Of a stretch of DNA of 64,000 nucleotides, positions 1 to 9,372 are shown one piece after another. The first letter of the stretch is position 1. The number at the start of each line of letters is the position of its first letter. This DNA comes from DT-111 sp965263225 (GTDB lineage: Bacteria; Bacteroidota; Bacteroidia; Chitinophagales; Saprospiraceae). The position numbers and the translations under genes are program-made. Location of the stretch: positions 496,001 through 560,000 of the forward strand of contig CBDHHG010000035.1 of assembly GCA_965263225.1 (NCBI GenBank), given 5' to 3'. Under the pieces are notes generated by a model. It was not told the origin of the DNA. It saw nothing but the letters and a program-made list of their open reading frames with translations, and did no database searches.

Positions 1-1
1 T

Positions 2-1264
2 GATATTTTAGGGGAATGGTCAGATCCCATCTTCTTAAGCGCCAGTGGTTTTGATGGCTCTTTATTTCATGATGATGATGGCCGCAAGTGGTTCACCAGT
101 ATGTGGTGTGATCATAGGAAGGGTAAATTTTTTGGTGGAACCTTGTTACAAGAGTACGATCACAAGCAAAAAAAGGTTATTGGAAAGCCGATACAAATAT
201 TTCCAGGTTCCGAACTCGGTATCACGGAAGCACCCCATATCTACAAGCGCAATGGATACTATTACCTCATCACGGCTGAAGGTGGAACAGAGTATGGGCA
301 TGCGGTCAGTCTAGCTCGTGCTAGGGAAATCGAAGGCCCTTATGAATTGCATCCCCGCAACCCGGTAATTAGCGTGAGAGACCATCCTATAGCATCCCTG
401 CAAAAATGTGGACATGGGGATTTAGTTGACACTCCAGATGGAGAATGGTATGCTGTCTTTCTGGTGGGGCGACCACTCACAGAACGTGGCAGATGTATCC
501 TGGGTCGGGAAACGGCCATTGAGCAGGTAGAGTGGAGAACGGATGATTGGTTGTACTTAAAACAAGGTGTCTCCGCGCCCCGGCTGGAGGTTCCAGCTCC
601 TGCGGGAGTGGAATGGCAGCCAGTCGACAATCTTCCAGCCAGGACCAACTTTGCCGAGCCAACTTTAGATCGACATTTTCAAAGCTTACGCATACCAATT
701 GAAGACAGTTGGCTCTCATTAAGTAAGAGGCCCGGTTATCTACGACTTTATGGTCGAGAATCTTTAAGTTCGTTTCACCGACAAAGCTTAGTAGCAAGGA
801 GAATTCAACACTTTCAGGTAGCGGTTTCGGCCTGCCTTGATTTCAGCCCAGTTCATTTCCAGGAAATGGCTGGACTAGTAGCTTACTATAACACCTCACA
901 TTGGGTCTATTTGCATGTGACTGGGGGAGATGACGATCATCGATATCTCCAACTGATCTACTGTGATAATTTTGATATGCAAGAAATCCTTGACGATCCA
1001 ATACTACTTCCAGCTACAGGTGAGATTTTCCTGCGCTTTACCTTCGACTATGGAGCTTTGCAAGCTTCTTATGCGCTGCAGGAAGGTAATTGGCAGCAGG
1101 TAGGGGACTTATTGGATGGAACCATCCTGTCCGATGATTATGTGAGGGGCACAGATCGCTATCGACCTGCCTTCACAGGTACTTTTGTCGGTATGTGTTG
1201 CCAAGATTTAAGCGGGCACCAAAAGCACGCAGATTTTAAGTGGTATGAATACCTAGAAAAATAA
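2..1264 (+). CDS. Glycoside hydrolase family 43 beta-xylosidase-like enzyme (5' partial)
   Basis: The reading frame is open from base 2, so the gene starts before the window; 420 residues are visible. The first residues read DPIFLSASGFDGSLFHDDDG, the GH43 blade carrying the pKa-modulating aspartate. The segment EAPHIYKRNGYYYLITAEGG (about 225-285 nt) holds the general-acid glutamate. From about 640 nt the protein becomes a beta-sandwich like the C-terminal domain of GH43 xylosidases (GH43_C2), with the MAGLVAYYNTSHWVYL segment. The family hydrolyses xylosyl or arabinosyl links in hemicellulose oligosaccharides. The next gene, 8 bp downstream on the same strand, is another glycosidase-like gene, so the two were probably cotranscribed. 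The signal peptide and catalytic base lie outside the window. Confidence 0.9.
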   Translation, partial: DILGEWSDPIFLSASGFDGSLFHDDDGRKWFTSMWCDHRKGKFFGGTLLQEYDHKQKKVIGKPIQIFPGSELGITEAPHIYKRNGYYYLITAEGGTEYGHAVSLARAREIEGPYELHPRNPVISVRDHPIASLQKCGHGDLVDTPDGEWYAVFLVGRPLTERGRCILGRETAIEQVEWRTDDWLYLKQGVSAPRLEVPAPAGVEWQPVDNLPARTNFAEPTLDRHFQSLRIPIEDSWLSLSKRPGYLRLYGRESLSSFHRQSLVARRIQHFQVAVSACLDFSPVHFQEMAGLVAYYNTSHWVYLHVTGGDDDHRYLQLIYCDNFDMQEILDDPILLPATGEIFLRFTFDYGALQASYALQEGNWQQVGDLLDGTILSDDYVRGTDRYRPAFTGTFVGMCCQDLSGHQKHADFKWYEYLEK

Positions 1265-1479
1265 ACAGTAACATGAGAACGCTTTTATACAGTTTGGGTC
1301 TGATTGCCCTGCAGGCCTGTACAGCTACGGACCAACAGGAAGATAACCAAGTAGAGGAAGTTTCTGTTGATCAGCAAAGCATCGATCGGGCAAAGTTTGA
1401 ACCGGAGGACGGAAAATGTATCTTATTTGTCGGCCAGGAATTGGCTGCCATTGGAGGTCTGGAAGAATTTAATGATGGA

Positions 1480-1485
1480 TATTTA
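1480..1485. repeat. Target site duplication, left copy (TATTTA)
   Basis: TATTTA directly abuts the left inverted repeat of the IS and is repeated exactly after the right inverted repeat at 3253-3258. Confidence 0.9.
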
Positions 1486-1501
1486 GGGCGTCCTCAAAAA
1501 G
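1486..1501 (+). repeat. IS left terminal inverted repeat
   Basis: GGGCGTCCTCAAAAAG, the exact reverse complement of the sequence at 3237-3252. Confidence 0.92.
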
Positions 1502-1513
1502 TCGGGGCTGATT

Positions 1514-3121
1514 TCAGGTTATTATCATACCAGTCCGGCGATGTGAGGCGGTTGAGTAAGCAACAGTCCTTGCCGTTGCTTTCATTGTAGCTGTTTTATT
1601 CATTTGAATACTCCACTGTTGGTAGCAATAGCTAAAAATAAAGATAAAGAAGGCCCGGGCTAACTTGATAGTGTTGAGCGCCAGTAGAATAAGGCCAATA
1701 CAAGCATAGGAGGTATCTTCCAGTCGAGTTTGTATATCATCCAGCCCGTATTTTGATTTTCCTTGGCCAAATTTGCCTTCGATTTCTGAGCGCTTATTTT
1801 GTTCTTTCTTTCGTTTTTGCTTCTGTTGTGCAGACATCGGCTTGGCACGTCCCAAAGGCTTACCGCTATGTCTTATCCCTCTGTCTTTTAAGAACTTGCG
1901 GTTTTGACGGTTCAGGTATATTCGATCTACAAGTACCAATTCCGGGTAATAGCCATACAAAGCCTTGTAGCCCTCAACTTGCTCCTGGAGTAGTATTCCT
2001 TCATTGAAGTTATCAAAGTCGACCTGGTCCATTCTAGCAAAGCCTTCCGTTTGTGAGACGTTCAGTTTGGCACCAAACTCAGTCAATTTACCGGCCTTAC
2101 CTCGTTTGATAGGTCGCACATAGGGTTGAGCAATATTAACGATCCGATCATCGATACGTTTACGTCCATCTCGGTGCATGATATCTTGCTGGCGGTACAG
2201 CTCCTGTAGCACCCAAAATCGCTGCCAATCACTGTGTTTCCAATCAATAGTTTGATCGGCTTGTTGTAGTTGGTCCAGCATGCGGTTAATATGGTTGAGG
2301 TTGCGCCGCAGGTAGCGGAGTTGTTTGCCTCTAGTACCTTTGATCGCTTTTTTACCCGGATTGCGCTTCTTGGCAAAGGCCAAGTACTGTTTATGTGCGA
2401 TCCGGCGGTAGGTCCGAGGCTTGTTTTTCCACAAGCCACTCCCCTGATACAGCTTATCAATCAAGGCTTCGCTATACAGGCGTCCTTGATGCAATAATCG
2501 CGTATCAGTTGGATAACCAATATGTTGTGGAGCCACTGTAGCATCCATCTTCAAGGTCCCTTTATTGGGCCTCTTATTCTCAGGGCGATCTTTATTATCC
2601 ATAGCCCGGCTCTTCTCATCTGGTCTTTGCCCTGCTTGATTCGGACCAGATGACTTATTCCCTCCTTGATCAGTATCCTTCTTTTTAGGCTTGGCTCGGT
2701 GCTTGATAGCTCGCAACTGCCGAGCCTGCTGGAGCAACATATCATTAAGTTGTTGTGATCCTTTCTTACCCAGACGTTTGCGGATCTCCACAAACAACGA
2801 GGGAACAAACACAGGCTGAGTTTGGAAGCGCGGCAAGCCTACAAAGTATTGCATATAGACATTTTCTTGGATGGCCTGAATCGTATCTTCATCCGAGATA
2901 CCTTCGATGTGCTTAATCAACAAAGCCCCTAAAACAATACGCAAGTCAATGCTCTGACGACCATGGTTCTTACTCATCTTAGAAAAGAAAACGGTGGCCA
3001 TCTCGTCCCAAGGCACCACGGCGGCCATCTTAACCCAGCGATTATTGGCATCTAGGGCTTGTCCAAAAGGCGATTGGAATAAACCAAAATTCCGTTCAGC
3101 GGCTGGTGTATACTTGATCAT
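1514..3121 (-). CDS. Transposase, IS5/IS1182-like DDE family
   Basis: 535 residues. The N-terminal part (about 1-120) matches the DUF772-type domain of Bacteroidota transposases, with RIVLGALLIKHIEGISDEDT and the YMQYFVGLP and PVFVPSLFVEIRKRLGK segments. A low-complexity charged and Gln/Asn-rich linker covers about 145-190. The C-terminal catalytic part includes KMDATVAPQHIGYPTDTRLL, ELVLVDRIYLNRQNRKFLKD and a terminal EIEGKFGQGKSKYGLDDI segment with the probable catalytic glutamate. The gene is full length and fills the element. It would catalyse cut-and-paste movement between the 16-bp ends. Confidence 0.93.
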   Translation of the reverse strand: MIKYTPAAERNFGLFQSPFGQALDANNRWVKMAAVVPWDEMATVFFSKMSKNHGRQSIDLRIVLGALLIKHIEGISDEDTIQAIQENVYMQYFVGLPRFQTQPVFVPSLFVEIRKRLGKKGSQQLNDMLLQQARQLRAIKHRAKPKKKDTDQGGNKSSGPNQAGQRPDEKSRAMDNKDRPENKRPNKGTLKMDATVAPQHIGYPTDTRLLHQGRLYSEALIDKLYQGSGLWKNKPRTYRRIAHKQYLAFAKKRNPGKKAIKGTRGKQLRYLRRNLNHINRMLDQLQQADQTIDWKHSDWQRFWVLQELYRQQDIMHRDGRKRIDDRIVNIAQPYVRPIKRGKAGKLTEFGAKLNVSQTEGFARMDQVDFDNFNEGILLQEQVEGYKALYGYYPELVLVDRIYLNRQNRKFLKDRGIRHSGKPLGRAKPMSAQQKQKRKKEQNKRSEIEGKFGQGKSKYGLDDIQTRLEDTSYACIGLILLALNTIKLARAFFIFIFSYCYQQWSIQMNKTATMKATARTVAYSTASHRRTGMIIT

Positions 3122-3236
3122 CGAACTGCAAGGATTTTAACTAAGCTAAGCCTTTTTCTTTGCATTTGATACTTCAATAGTAATAATTTAGCACATTCAA
3201 TAACTTATATATCAGCCCTTTATTGACCCTTAAACC

Positions 3237-3252
3237 CTTTTTGAGGACGCCC
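3237..3252 (-). repeat. IS right terminal inverted repeat
   Basis: CTTTTTGAGGACGCCC, the exact reverse complement of the left end at 1486-1501. Confidence 0.92.
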
Positions 3253-3258
3253 TATTTA
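3253..3258. repeat. Target site duplication, right copy (TATTTA)
   Basis: Second copy of TATTTA, immediately followed by the codon for the Asp that continues the interrupted glycosidase frame. Confidence 0.9.
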
Positions 3259-4253
3259 GATCATTTCAAACGACCTGGTGGCTTTACCATGTACACCAAG
3301 ATACGGCCTGGGGATGAAGAATTTGGCTTTACCTATGATGGCTTAGCGGGAGTCTTTACCACCGATGATTGGGGCGATGGGCCCTCTAATATGTCCAAAC
3401 AGATCGCTGATCAAGATTTTGAGCAAATGGCATTGGCGATTGGACTTGAATTGGTCAATCATGAAGCTAAAGTGGCAGACGGAACTCACGATAGTTTAGT
3501 CATCGCCTTGGGACAGTGGATTAAGAGTCTAGGACAGAGGCCCGTCTTTCTTAGAATTGGCTACGAATTTGGAGGAGAGTGGAACCACTATAATCGGGAG
3601 CAGTATATAGCCGCTTTTCACCGAATTCATCAATTGTATGATAGTCTAGAAGTGGAAAATGTAGCCTATGTATGGCAGTCACATGGTTGGGGTATGGATC
3701 AAAGTGCCTTGGAAAGCTGGTATCCCGGAGATGAATACGTAGACTGGTGTGGCTATTCCTTCTTTTCCCGCTTCGAGGAGGTGGAAATGATTGAATTTGC
3801 CCGCAAAAAGGGGAAACCCATATTTATTGCAGAAGCTACTGCGACCATTTCGACAGAAACGGTCAAGATTAACGGGAAAACCAAGGAAACCATTCTTTCG
3901 AAGCCAGAGCAGGCCGAAGAAGCATGGGAGCAATGGTTTCTGCCTTTCTTCAAAACGATTGAAGAAAATGAAGATGTTATCAAGGCGGTGAGCTATATCA
4001 ACTGTCATTGGAAAGCCAATCGCATGTGGTTTGAAAACCCAACCTTCCAAGGTGTCGATGCACGCCTTCAGACTAGCAAAATGATCAGCGCTAAATGGAA
4101 AGAAAAGGTCAGCGATCCCAGATACTTACATGCTTCTCCTAATTTATACTCCAGCCTTTGGGGACAATAGGAGAGGGGGATACTTGTAGACCGATTACTG
4201 AAATTTAAACAATTTCTTAATCCAGAATTTACATCCTGAGGGTATCTTGCACA

Positions 4254-5126
4254 ATGCAATTAGCCAATCACCATGCCCACTCTCATTTTAGCGATGGGCG
4301 ATTAAGTCCCAGAGAATATCTTCAGGCAGCCATAGCACAAGGGCTACAAGCCTACGGCTTCTCAGATCATGCGCCTGTTCCCGGTTCATCAGTTGGCCTA
4401 ATGAGCCTGGAACAGCTACAGCGTTATCTTTCCGAAATAGACACCCTAAAAGAGATTTATGATGAGGATATTCAGGTGTACAAGAGCTTAGAGGTGGACT
4501 ATATACCAGGCTTGATAGCGATGGATAGCCCACATATACAGGATGCCGATTTGGACTATGTTATTGGTGCCGTACATTTTGTCGATGCCTTTCAGAATGG
4601 AGATCCCTGGGGATTCGAAGGTTCTGTGGAAAATTTTGAGCGAGGGGTGAACGAGATCTTCCAGGGGGATATTCAAATGGCAGTGGAACGATACTATGCG
4701 CTGATTAGGGAAATGGTCGAAGGATATAGACCCACCATCGTAGCCCATTTGGATCGCATCAAGAAGTTGAATAAAGGGGATCGATTTTTCTCTGAGCAAT
4801 CGCCCTGGTACAAAGGAGCAGTTGAACATACCTTGTCGACAATAAAAGCTGCCGGCTCTATTATGGAGGTTAACACCAAGGGGTATTATAAAAATGAAAC
4901 GCCTGAACCTTATCCCGGACGTTGGGTGTTGGCGAAAGCAAAGGAAATGGGAATTCCTGTACATCTAGCTTCAGATGCTCACCATCCAGATAACATCACG
5001 AAAGGCTTTGAATTTGCCACTTCCATACTACTGGAGGTCGGCTATGAAGAGGTAGCCATACTTTCGGAGGGCGAATGGATAGCTGTATCCTTACATCCAG
5101 GCAAACTCTACCGTGTGCCTTTTTGA
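4254..5126 (+). CDS. PHP-domain histidinol-phosphatase (HisK type)
   Basis: 290 residues, a normal length for the HisK-type histidinol-phosphatases, which dephosphorylate histidinol phosphate in histidine synthesis. PHP motif I is seen near the N-terminus (HAHSHFSDG, residues 7-15), EVDYIPG near 83, IGAVHFVD near 106, IVAHLDRIKK near 162, and LASDAHHPDNI near 240, which together supply the expected metal ligands. There is no signal peptide, so the protein is cytoplasmic. No other his genes are near it, so it may be a detached his gene or a PHP phosphatase with another substrate. Confidence 0.87.
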   Translation: MQLANHHAHSHFSDGRLSPREYLQAAIAQGLQAYGFSDHAPVPGSSVGLMSLEQLQRYLSEIDTLKEIYDEDIQVYKSLEVDYIPGLIAMDSPHIQDADLDYVIGAVHFVDAFQNGDPWGFEGSVENFERGVNEIFQGDIQMAVERYYALIREMVEGYRPTIVAHLDRIKKLNKGDRFFSEQSPWYKGAVEHTLSTIKAAGSIMEVNTKGYYKNETPEPYPGRWVLAKAKEMGIPVHLASDAHHPDNITKGFEFATSILLEVGYEEVAILSEGEWIAVSLHPGKLYRVPF

Positions 5127-5201
5127 AGGTTCAATATTCCTGCATTTGGGAGCATTGCCTACTACCTGTACTTCCCTTTGGGACTAATACTTTAGTTCAA
5201 C

Positions 5202-6389
5202 TTGCCAATCAATTTAGAAGACTTAGGTGATGAAGCGACAGGTAGTGTACCTGTAGGTGATATTACGGGTAATTCCTATACGTTTACAGGAGCAACGATG
5301 CCCGCGGATGGTACGACTATTATCGTATCGGCATCCTTCTCGGATGATCCTACTTGTGCGTTGACGAATTCCAATGGAGGGACAGCTCCGGAAGCTTGTT
5401 CGGTGATACCTTGCGCTATCAGTGCGATCGACGTGACTAATATCTCCGCTTGTGATGATCAGACGACTGCTGATGGAGGTGATGATACTAATGGGGATAT
5501 TAATCCAAATGCAGAGGAGATCTGTGATGGCGAAACAGATGAAGATGATGTATGCGTTACCTGTATAGATTAAGTAATCGACTACAACGATTTTGATGAC
5601 GCCTGGGGAATTTGGAATGACGGAGGAACAGATTGCCGCTTAAATGACAGTGATGCTCCTTTCGCGGTAGGCGGAACAGGACGAGCTGTACGCCTACGAG
5701 ATAACACTTACTCCTCGGTGATGACTACTGATGCATTGGATCTTTCAGCTTACGAAGATTTGAAAATCTCCTTTAGCTTCTTGACTATTGGCTTTGATAA
5801 CATTCTTGAGGATTTCTGGCTGCAAGTTTCAACGGACGGTGGGCCGAACTTTACCACTATTGGAGAATGGGATAAAGGGGATGAGTTCGAAAATGGTATC
5901 CGCTATTTCGAAGAGGTAAGCTTAACCGGACCGTTCACCTCGAACATGAAGTTCCGATTCCGTTGTGATGCTTCTAGTGATTCAGACTGGCTGTTCATCG
6001 ACAATGTCGAGATTTCGGGCTGTTTCAACCCTAGCGCACTAGTTGCAAATCCAGATCTAGAGAACAAGGCTGCTAAGGAAGGAGCCATTCCATTTGTGTC
6101 TACGGACCTGGAATCTGAATTGGAAACGGCACCGACTAATTTGCAGCTTTTCCCGAACCCAGTAGCGGATGAGTTACTGGTAAGATTCACTATGCAAGAA
6201 ATGACTGACGTGACTGTACTGCTTACTGACCTACAAGGCAGGACAATCGGTAGAGAGCAATTGCTCAATGCCCAGGGTACTATAGAACAGAGAATTGCGG
6301 TAGAGCAGTATCCCGCAGGCATTTACCTGTTACACTTGATCACTCCTGAAGGCAAACAAATACAAAAATTTGTGGTCGCCAGGAACTGA
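5202..6389 (+). pseudogene. Decayed T9SS-exported surface protein with internal stop
   Basis: One frame runs from 5202 to 6389 but is cut by TAA at 5571-5573. The codons after the stop continue the same domain (DYNDFDDAWGIWNDGG, then a sandwich domain with EDFWLQVSTDGG and FRFRCDASSDSDWLFIDNVEISG). The last 80 residues are a T9SS type A sorting domain (LFPNPVADELLVRF, then PAGIYLLHLITPEGKQIQKFVV). There is no signal peptide, and an in-frame TAG lies just upstream at 5193. The N-terminal piece (ATMPADGTTIIVSASFSDD) looks like one repeat of a much larger adhesin. I infer a 5'-truncated remnant. Confidence 0.85.
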
Positions 6390-6429
6390 TTGAAATTTCG
6401 GCTATAACTTACTGAATTATATGGGCGAG

Positions 6430-6460
6430 GCCACTGCAGCAATGCAGTGGCTTCCTTTTT
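6430..6460 (+). terminator. Intrinsic terminator
   Basis: Perfect 9-bp stem GCCACTGCA/TGCAGTGGC with a 4-nt loop, followed by TTCCTTTTT. It lies between the T9SS pseudogene and the convergent VIT1/CCC1 gene. Confidence 0.8.
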
Positions 6461-6488
6461 GACATGCGGTGCTTAGCGGATAAAAAAT

Positions 6489-7220
6489 TTAGTGGTTAAC
6501 TAACTGCTCCAAAAAATCTCCCACATAGTAGGACACTAGCGCTGCCAAAACACCTAGCAGAAGGGTCTCGGCAATACCCTTAAGTCGATTGGTTTCCGTC
6601 ACGTATGTTTTTAAGAAGCCTACAATAATGAATCCAAATGAAGTCAAGATACTGGTACCTAAAAAAAGATTGCCAGGGAATCCCCAGATGTAATCCCAGA
6701 CATACAAACTCAATGGAATCAATCCAATCAAGATAAAAGAGATATACGTCACAAGGCCCACCATGAAGGCAGATTTACTATCTTCCATCATATGTAGTTC
6801 CTCCTTCATCATTACATCCACCCAACGATCCTTATCCGCTGTAATGACATCCACTACCTGTTGGAGTAACTCACCTTCAAAACCCATTTGCTGGTAAATC
6901 TCTTCCACTTCCTGTCTTTCCTTTTCGGGAAAAGCTTCTACTTCATAATACTCCACTCTTTTGTGTTTCTCATAATTGTCCTGCTCAGATCGAGTAGATA
7001 GATAGGCGCCAATGGACATCGCAAAACCATCGGCAAAGAGGTTAGCAAATCCTAGAATGATAATAATGGCACTATCTAGTCCCGCACCCACTGACCCCGC
7101 TACTACAGCAAAGGTGGTGACACTACCATCTATACCCCCATAGACAAATTCACCTAAATAGTCTTGATAGCGGGAAAAGCTATGGGATTGATGATGAGAC
7201 ACTTCTTCATTATGAACCAT
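6489..7220 (-). CDS. VIT1/CCC1 family metal transporter
   Basis: 243 residues from the ATG at 7220; an upstream TTG at 7253 is a less likely start. The family exports Fe(II) or Mn(II) across membranes. The N-terminal part shows EFVYGGIDGSVTTFAVVAGSVGA, the hallmark first membrane helix, then FANLFADGFAMSIGAYLSTRSE. A charged cytoplasmic segment follows (KRVEYYEVEAFPEKERQEVEEIY and KEELHMME), corresponding to the Glu-rich metal-binding helices of the family. Three more hydrophobic segments follow. It stands alone and converges on the T9SS remnant across a terminator. Confidence 0.92.
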   Translation of the reverse strand: MVHNEEVSHHQSHSFSRYQDYLGEFVYGGIDGSVTTFAVVAGSVGAGLDSAIIIILGFANLFADGFAMSIGAYLSTRSEQDNYEKHKRVEYYEVEAFPEKERQEVEEIYQQMGFEGELLQQVVDVITADKDRWVDVMMKEELHMMEDSKSAFMVGLVTYISFILIGLIPLSLYVWDYIWGFPGNLFLGTSILTSFGFIIVGFLKTYVTETNRLKGIAETLLLGVLAALVSYYVGDFLEQLVNH

Positions 7221-7496
7221 ATGATTATCGAGGTTTTGAGATAGAAAAATCAAATTTCGAGCTTCCGTATGAGTGAACAGACCAACAAGATAGAAGAATC
7301 ATGAACACCAATGGATGATGATTGTCAATTCTTTCTTGTAGAAATACTTCAAACGAATATGCACAAGAATATAGATGCTTCCGATAGGATTTCATTTGAT
7401 TCCGGAAAAAACTCAATAAAAAAAGAGGAAATTTTTAAAATTAGGCAACCCACCCCCAATTCTCAGTCGTAAGGTCTATGTAAGCAAGCAAGGAAC

Positions 7497-8063
7497 ATGA
7501 CTAAAGACGAGCAATTAGCTTTTATAATTGAAGGTTGTAGAAGAGGAGAAGAGCGCAGTCAGATGGAACTGTATCGCCAGTACTATAGCTATGGTATGGG
7601 GATATGTCTTCGTTATGCTCGAAAAAGAGAATTAGCAGTAGAGATGCTCAATGATGGCTTCCTCAAAGTATTTACCAAAATTGGACAATACAACAGCAAC
7701 CAGGCTTTTAAGCCCTGGCTACGAAAGATATTGGTCAATGCCGCCATTGATCACTACCGCAAATATAGTCGTGATAAGGAAGAAGAACCACCTATCATCC
7801 GGCCGACCGGAACATCCTATAATGAGGCACTTGATAATTTGGCATTCGAAGACCTCCTTGAAATCATGGAGGTCTTACCACCAGCTTATCGGATGGTTTT
7901 CAATCTTTATGTTGTAGAGGGGCATACGCATGCTGAGATTGCCAAACAATTGAATATTTCAGTGGGTAGCTCTAAATCCAATTTAGCTAAAGCCCGACTA
8001 AAGATTAAGGAGCAGTTGAGCGCCAACCGCGGGTTTTCTTTTAAAACCAAAAAATATGGGTGA
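7497..8063 (+). CDS. ECF-type RNA polymerase sigma factor
   Basis: 188 residues. Region 2 (about 20-95) has LYRQYYSYGMGICLRYARKRE and DGFLKVFTKIGQY. Region 4 (about 125-175) has LPPAYRMVFNLYVVEGHTHAEIAKQLNISVGSSKSNLAKAR, a typical helix-turn-helix binding the -35 element. The next gene starts 8 bp before this stop (ATGGGTGA overlap), so the two are translationally coupled and the partner is the likely regulator of the sigma factor. A similar pair occurs at 41105-43067. Confidence 0.95.
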   Translation: MTKDEQLAFIIEGCRRGEERSQMELYRQYYSYGMGICLRYARKRELAVEMLNDGFLKVFTKIGQYNSNQAFKPWLRKILVNAAIDHYRKYSRDKEEEPPIIRPTGTSYNEALDNLAFEDLLEIMEVLPPAYRMVFNLYVVEGHTHAEIAKQLNISVGSSKSNLAKARLKIKEQLSANRGFSFKTKKYG

Positions 8064-9372
8064 TAACTACTTTGATGAAAAGCTGAAAGATATCCTGGAA
8101 TCCCCCCCTGAATATGAACCGGATACTTTGGCTTTACAGGACATGCAGAAACGGCTTCGGAACCGTGGGGGAGGCACTGGAGCAAGAGGCTGGATCCCTT
8201 GGGTATTGTCTTCAGTATTGTTGTTATTTCTGACAGGCAGTGGAATATTGTTGCAGCGATTGAACAGTCTACAAGCAAAGCTTACCCATTTAGAGGATCA
8301 GTTGCTAACCGCCCAAAACATTAGCGATACTATTATTCATCAACAAATTATACAGCATTACGATACGATTTATACTACTATCTATAGAGAGAAATATTTA
8401 CCGGCTGAAACGGCTTTAGCCAGTTTTCCCAACCTTTATCGACCTACGTTCCCTAGGCTGCTTGGCCAGCCCGGAATAGCTAGGTCTTCGCATGGGCAGC
8501 CGGTCTTAAATCAAGGAATTTACAGCTGGAGTTTGGATGAAAATCGTTATTCCTTGCTTGAGCGTAGTCCAAGCTCTAGTTTTTTTACGACAGATAGCCT
8601 CATGGCCGAAGTAGGAGAAGAAGTAGATTTTTGGGCAGAACCGATGAACCCGGTGGGTAGCATGAGCTTAAGATTCCTCCGTTCTCAGCCTACTTGGACA
8701 AAGGCATCGGTACAGGGGCCGAGCTTACCTATCAGGCCATATAAGCAATCTACAATCAGTCCATTGTACTACTTTACGCCAGTTGGCTTGGCTGTGCAAG
8801 GGAATGTGACGCCACTAGTTTTACCTTCACATGATTTGGGCGGAACATCCTTTTCCTTTGGAGGAGGCTTGGCCATAAAATTGCCACAGCAGCGTAGTTT
8901 AGTAGTTGGAGCGGATTGGCTATCGATAAATTTTGATTTGAAAGAGCCAGAGCAGTTTGAGCCCTTTCCCATTTTAGATCCTGAAGATCCTGCCGATGTC
9001 CTGCATGAATTGAAAGGCTATTTTTCCTATTTGCAGGTTCCGCTTAGTCTCCGTCAACAACTTTTTACCAGCAAAACTTGGAGTGCAGCTGTAAGTGTAG
9101 GCATGGTAGCCGTCAAACCAGTGAGACATCGTTTGGAATATGAATACTTGAATGGACAGGGGGAATACAAATTATTCATTAATGAACCCACAGCCCCTTT
9201 TTCGATTCGAAACCTCAGACTGGGATTGGAGAGTCAGATTCAACTCAACAGAAGACTGAGCTTTACCCCCGAGCTACAATACCAACATGCTTTTGATACG
9301 CAGGAGCTGGAGTTTTTCCCGCTGAGGTATTGGAGCTTACGTCTCGGGCTACAGTATGACTTTAGCCAATAG
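8056..9372 (+). CDS. Putative sigma partner: one inner-membrane helix fused to an outer-membrane beta-barrel
   Basis: 438 residues. About 45 N-terminal residues are cytoplasmic in type (acidic, with an LQDMQKRLRNR helix). One membrane helix follows (IPWVLSSVLLLFLTGSGILL, about 48-67), then a coiled-coil-like stretch (LNSLQAKLTHLEDQLLTAQ) and a long linker. From about residue 235 the protein looks like a small outer-membrane barrel with alternating strands (YFSYLQVPLSLRQQL, FTPELQYQHAF), ending WSLRLGLQYDFSQ. It is coupled to the ECF sigma gene by an 8-bp overlap. No zinc anti-sigma motif or FecR domain is seen. Anti-sigma activity is inferred from gene order. Confidence 0.75.
   Translation: MGDNYFDEKLKDILESPPEYEPDTLALQDMQKRLRNRGGGTGARGWIPWVLSSVLLLFLTGSGILLQRLNSLQAKLTHLEDQLLTAQNISDTIIHQQIIQHYDTIYTTIYREKYLPAETALASFPNLYRPTFPRLLGQPGIARSSHGQPVLNQGIYSWSLDENRYSLLERSPSSSFFTTDSLMAEVGEEVDFWAEPMNPVGSMSLRFLRSQPTWTKASVQGPSLPIRPYKQSTISPLYYFTPVGLAVQGNVTPLVLPSHDLGGTSFSFGGGLAIKLPQQRSLVVGADWLSINFDLKEPEQFEPFPILDPEDPADVLHELKGYFSYLQVPLSLRQQLFTSKTWSAAVSVGMVAVKPVRHRLEYEYLNGQGEYKLFINEPTAPFSIRNLRLGLESQIQLNRRLSFTPELQYQHAFDTQELEFFPLRYWSLRLGLQYDFSQ

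Larger units (their letters stand above)
1486..3252 (-). mobile_element. IS5/IS1182-type insertion sequence, complete, 1767 bp
   Basis: The element is bounded by perfect 16-bp terminal inverted repeats and flanked by a 6-bp duplication TATTTA. Its only gene is a transposase on the minus strand, opposite to the disrupted host gene. Intact ends, identical duplications and an unbroken transposase suggest a recent insertion. No second copy was seen in the window. The family name rests on the transposase architecture. Confidence 0.92.
1273..4170 (+). pseudogene. GH26-like glycosidase lipoprotein gene split by an insertion sequence
   Basis: The 5' part (1273-1485) encodes a lipoprotein signal with lipobox LQAC and continues to EEFNDGYL. 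The 3' part (3259-4170) resumes in the same frame with DHFKRPGGFTMYTKI. Removing bases 1486-3258 (the element and one copy of the duplication) gives one uninterrupted frame of 374 residues. The 3' part has FLRIGYEFGGEWN, matching the acid/base region of clan GH-A/GH26 enzymes, and KPIFIAEAT, the likely nucleophile region. It was probably a surface mannanase or related enzyme working with the GH43 upstream. The 3' half could still be translated from a TTG at 3223 inside the IS end, but it would lack an export signal. Confidence 0.88.
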
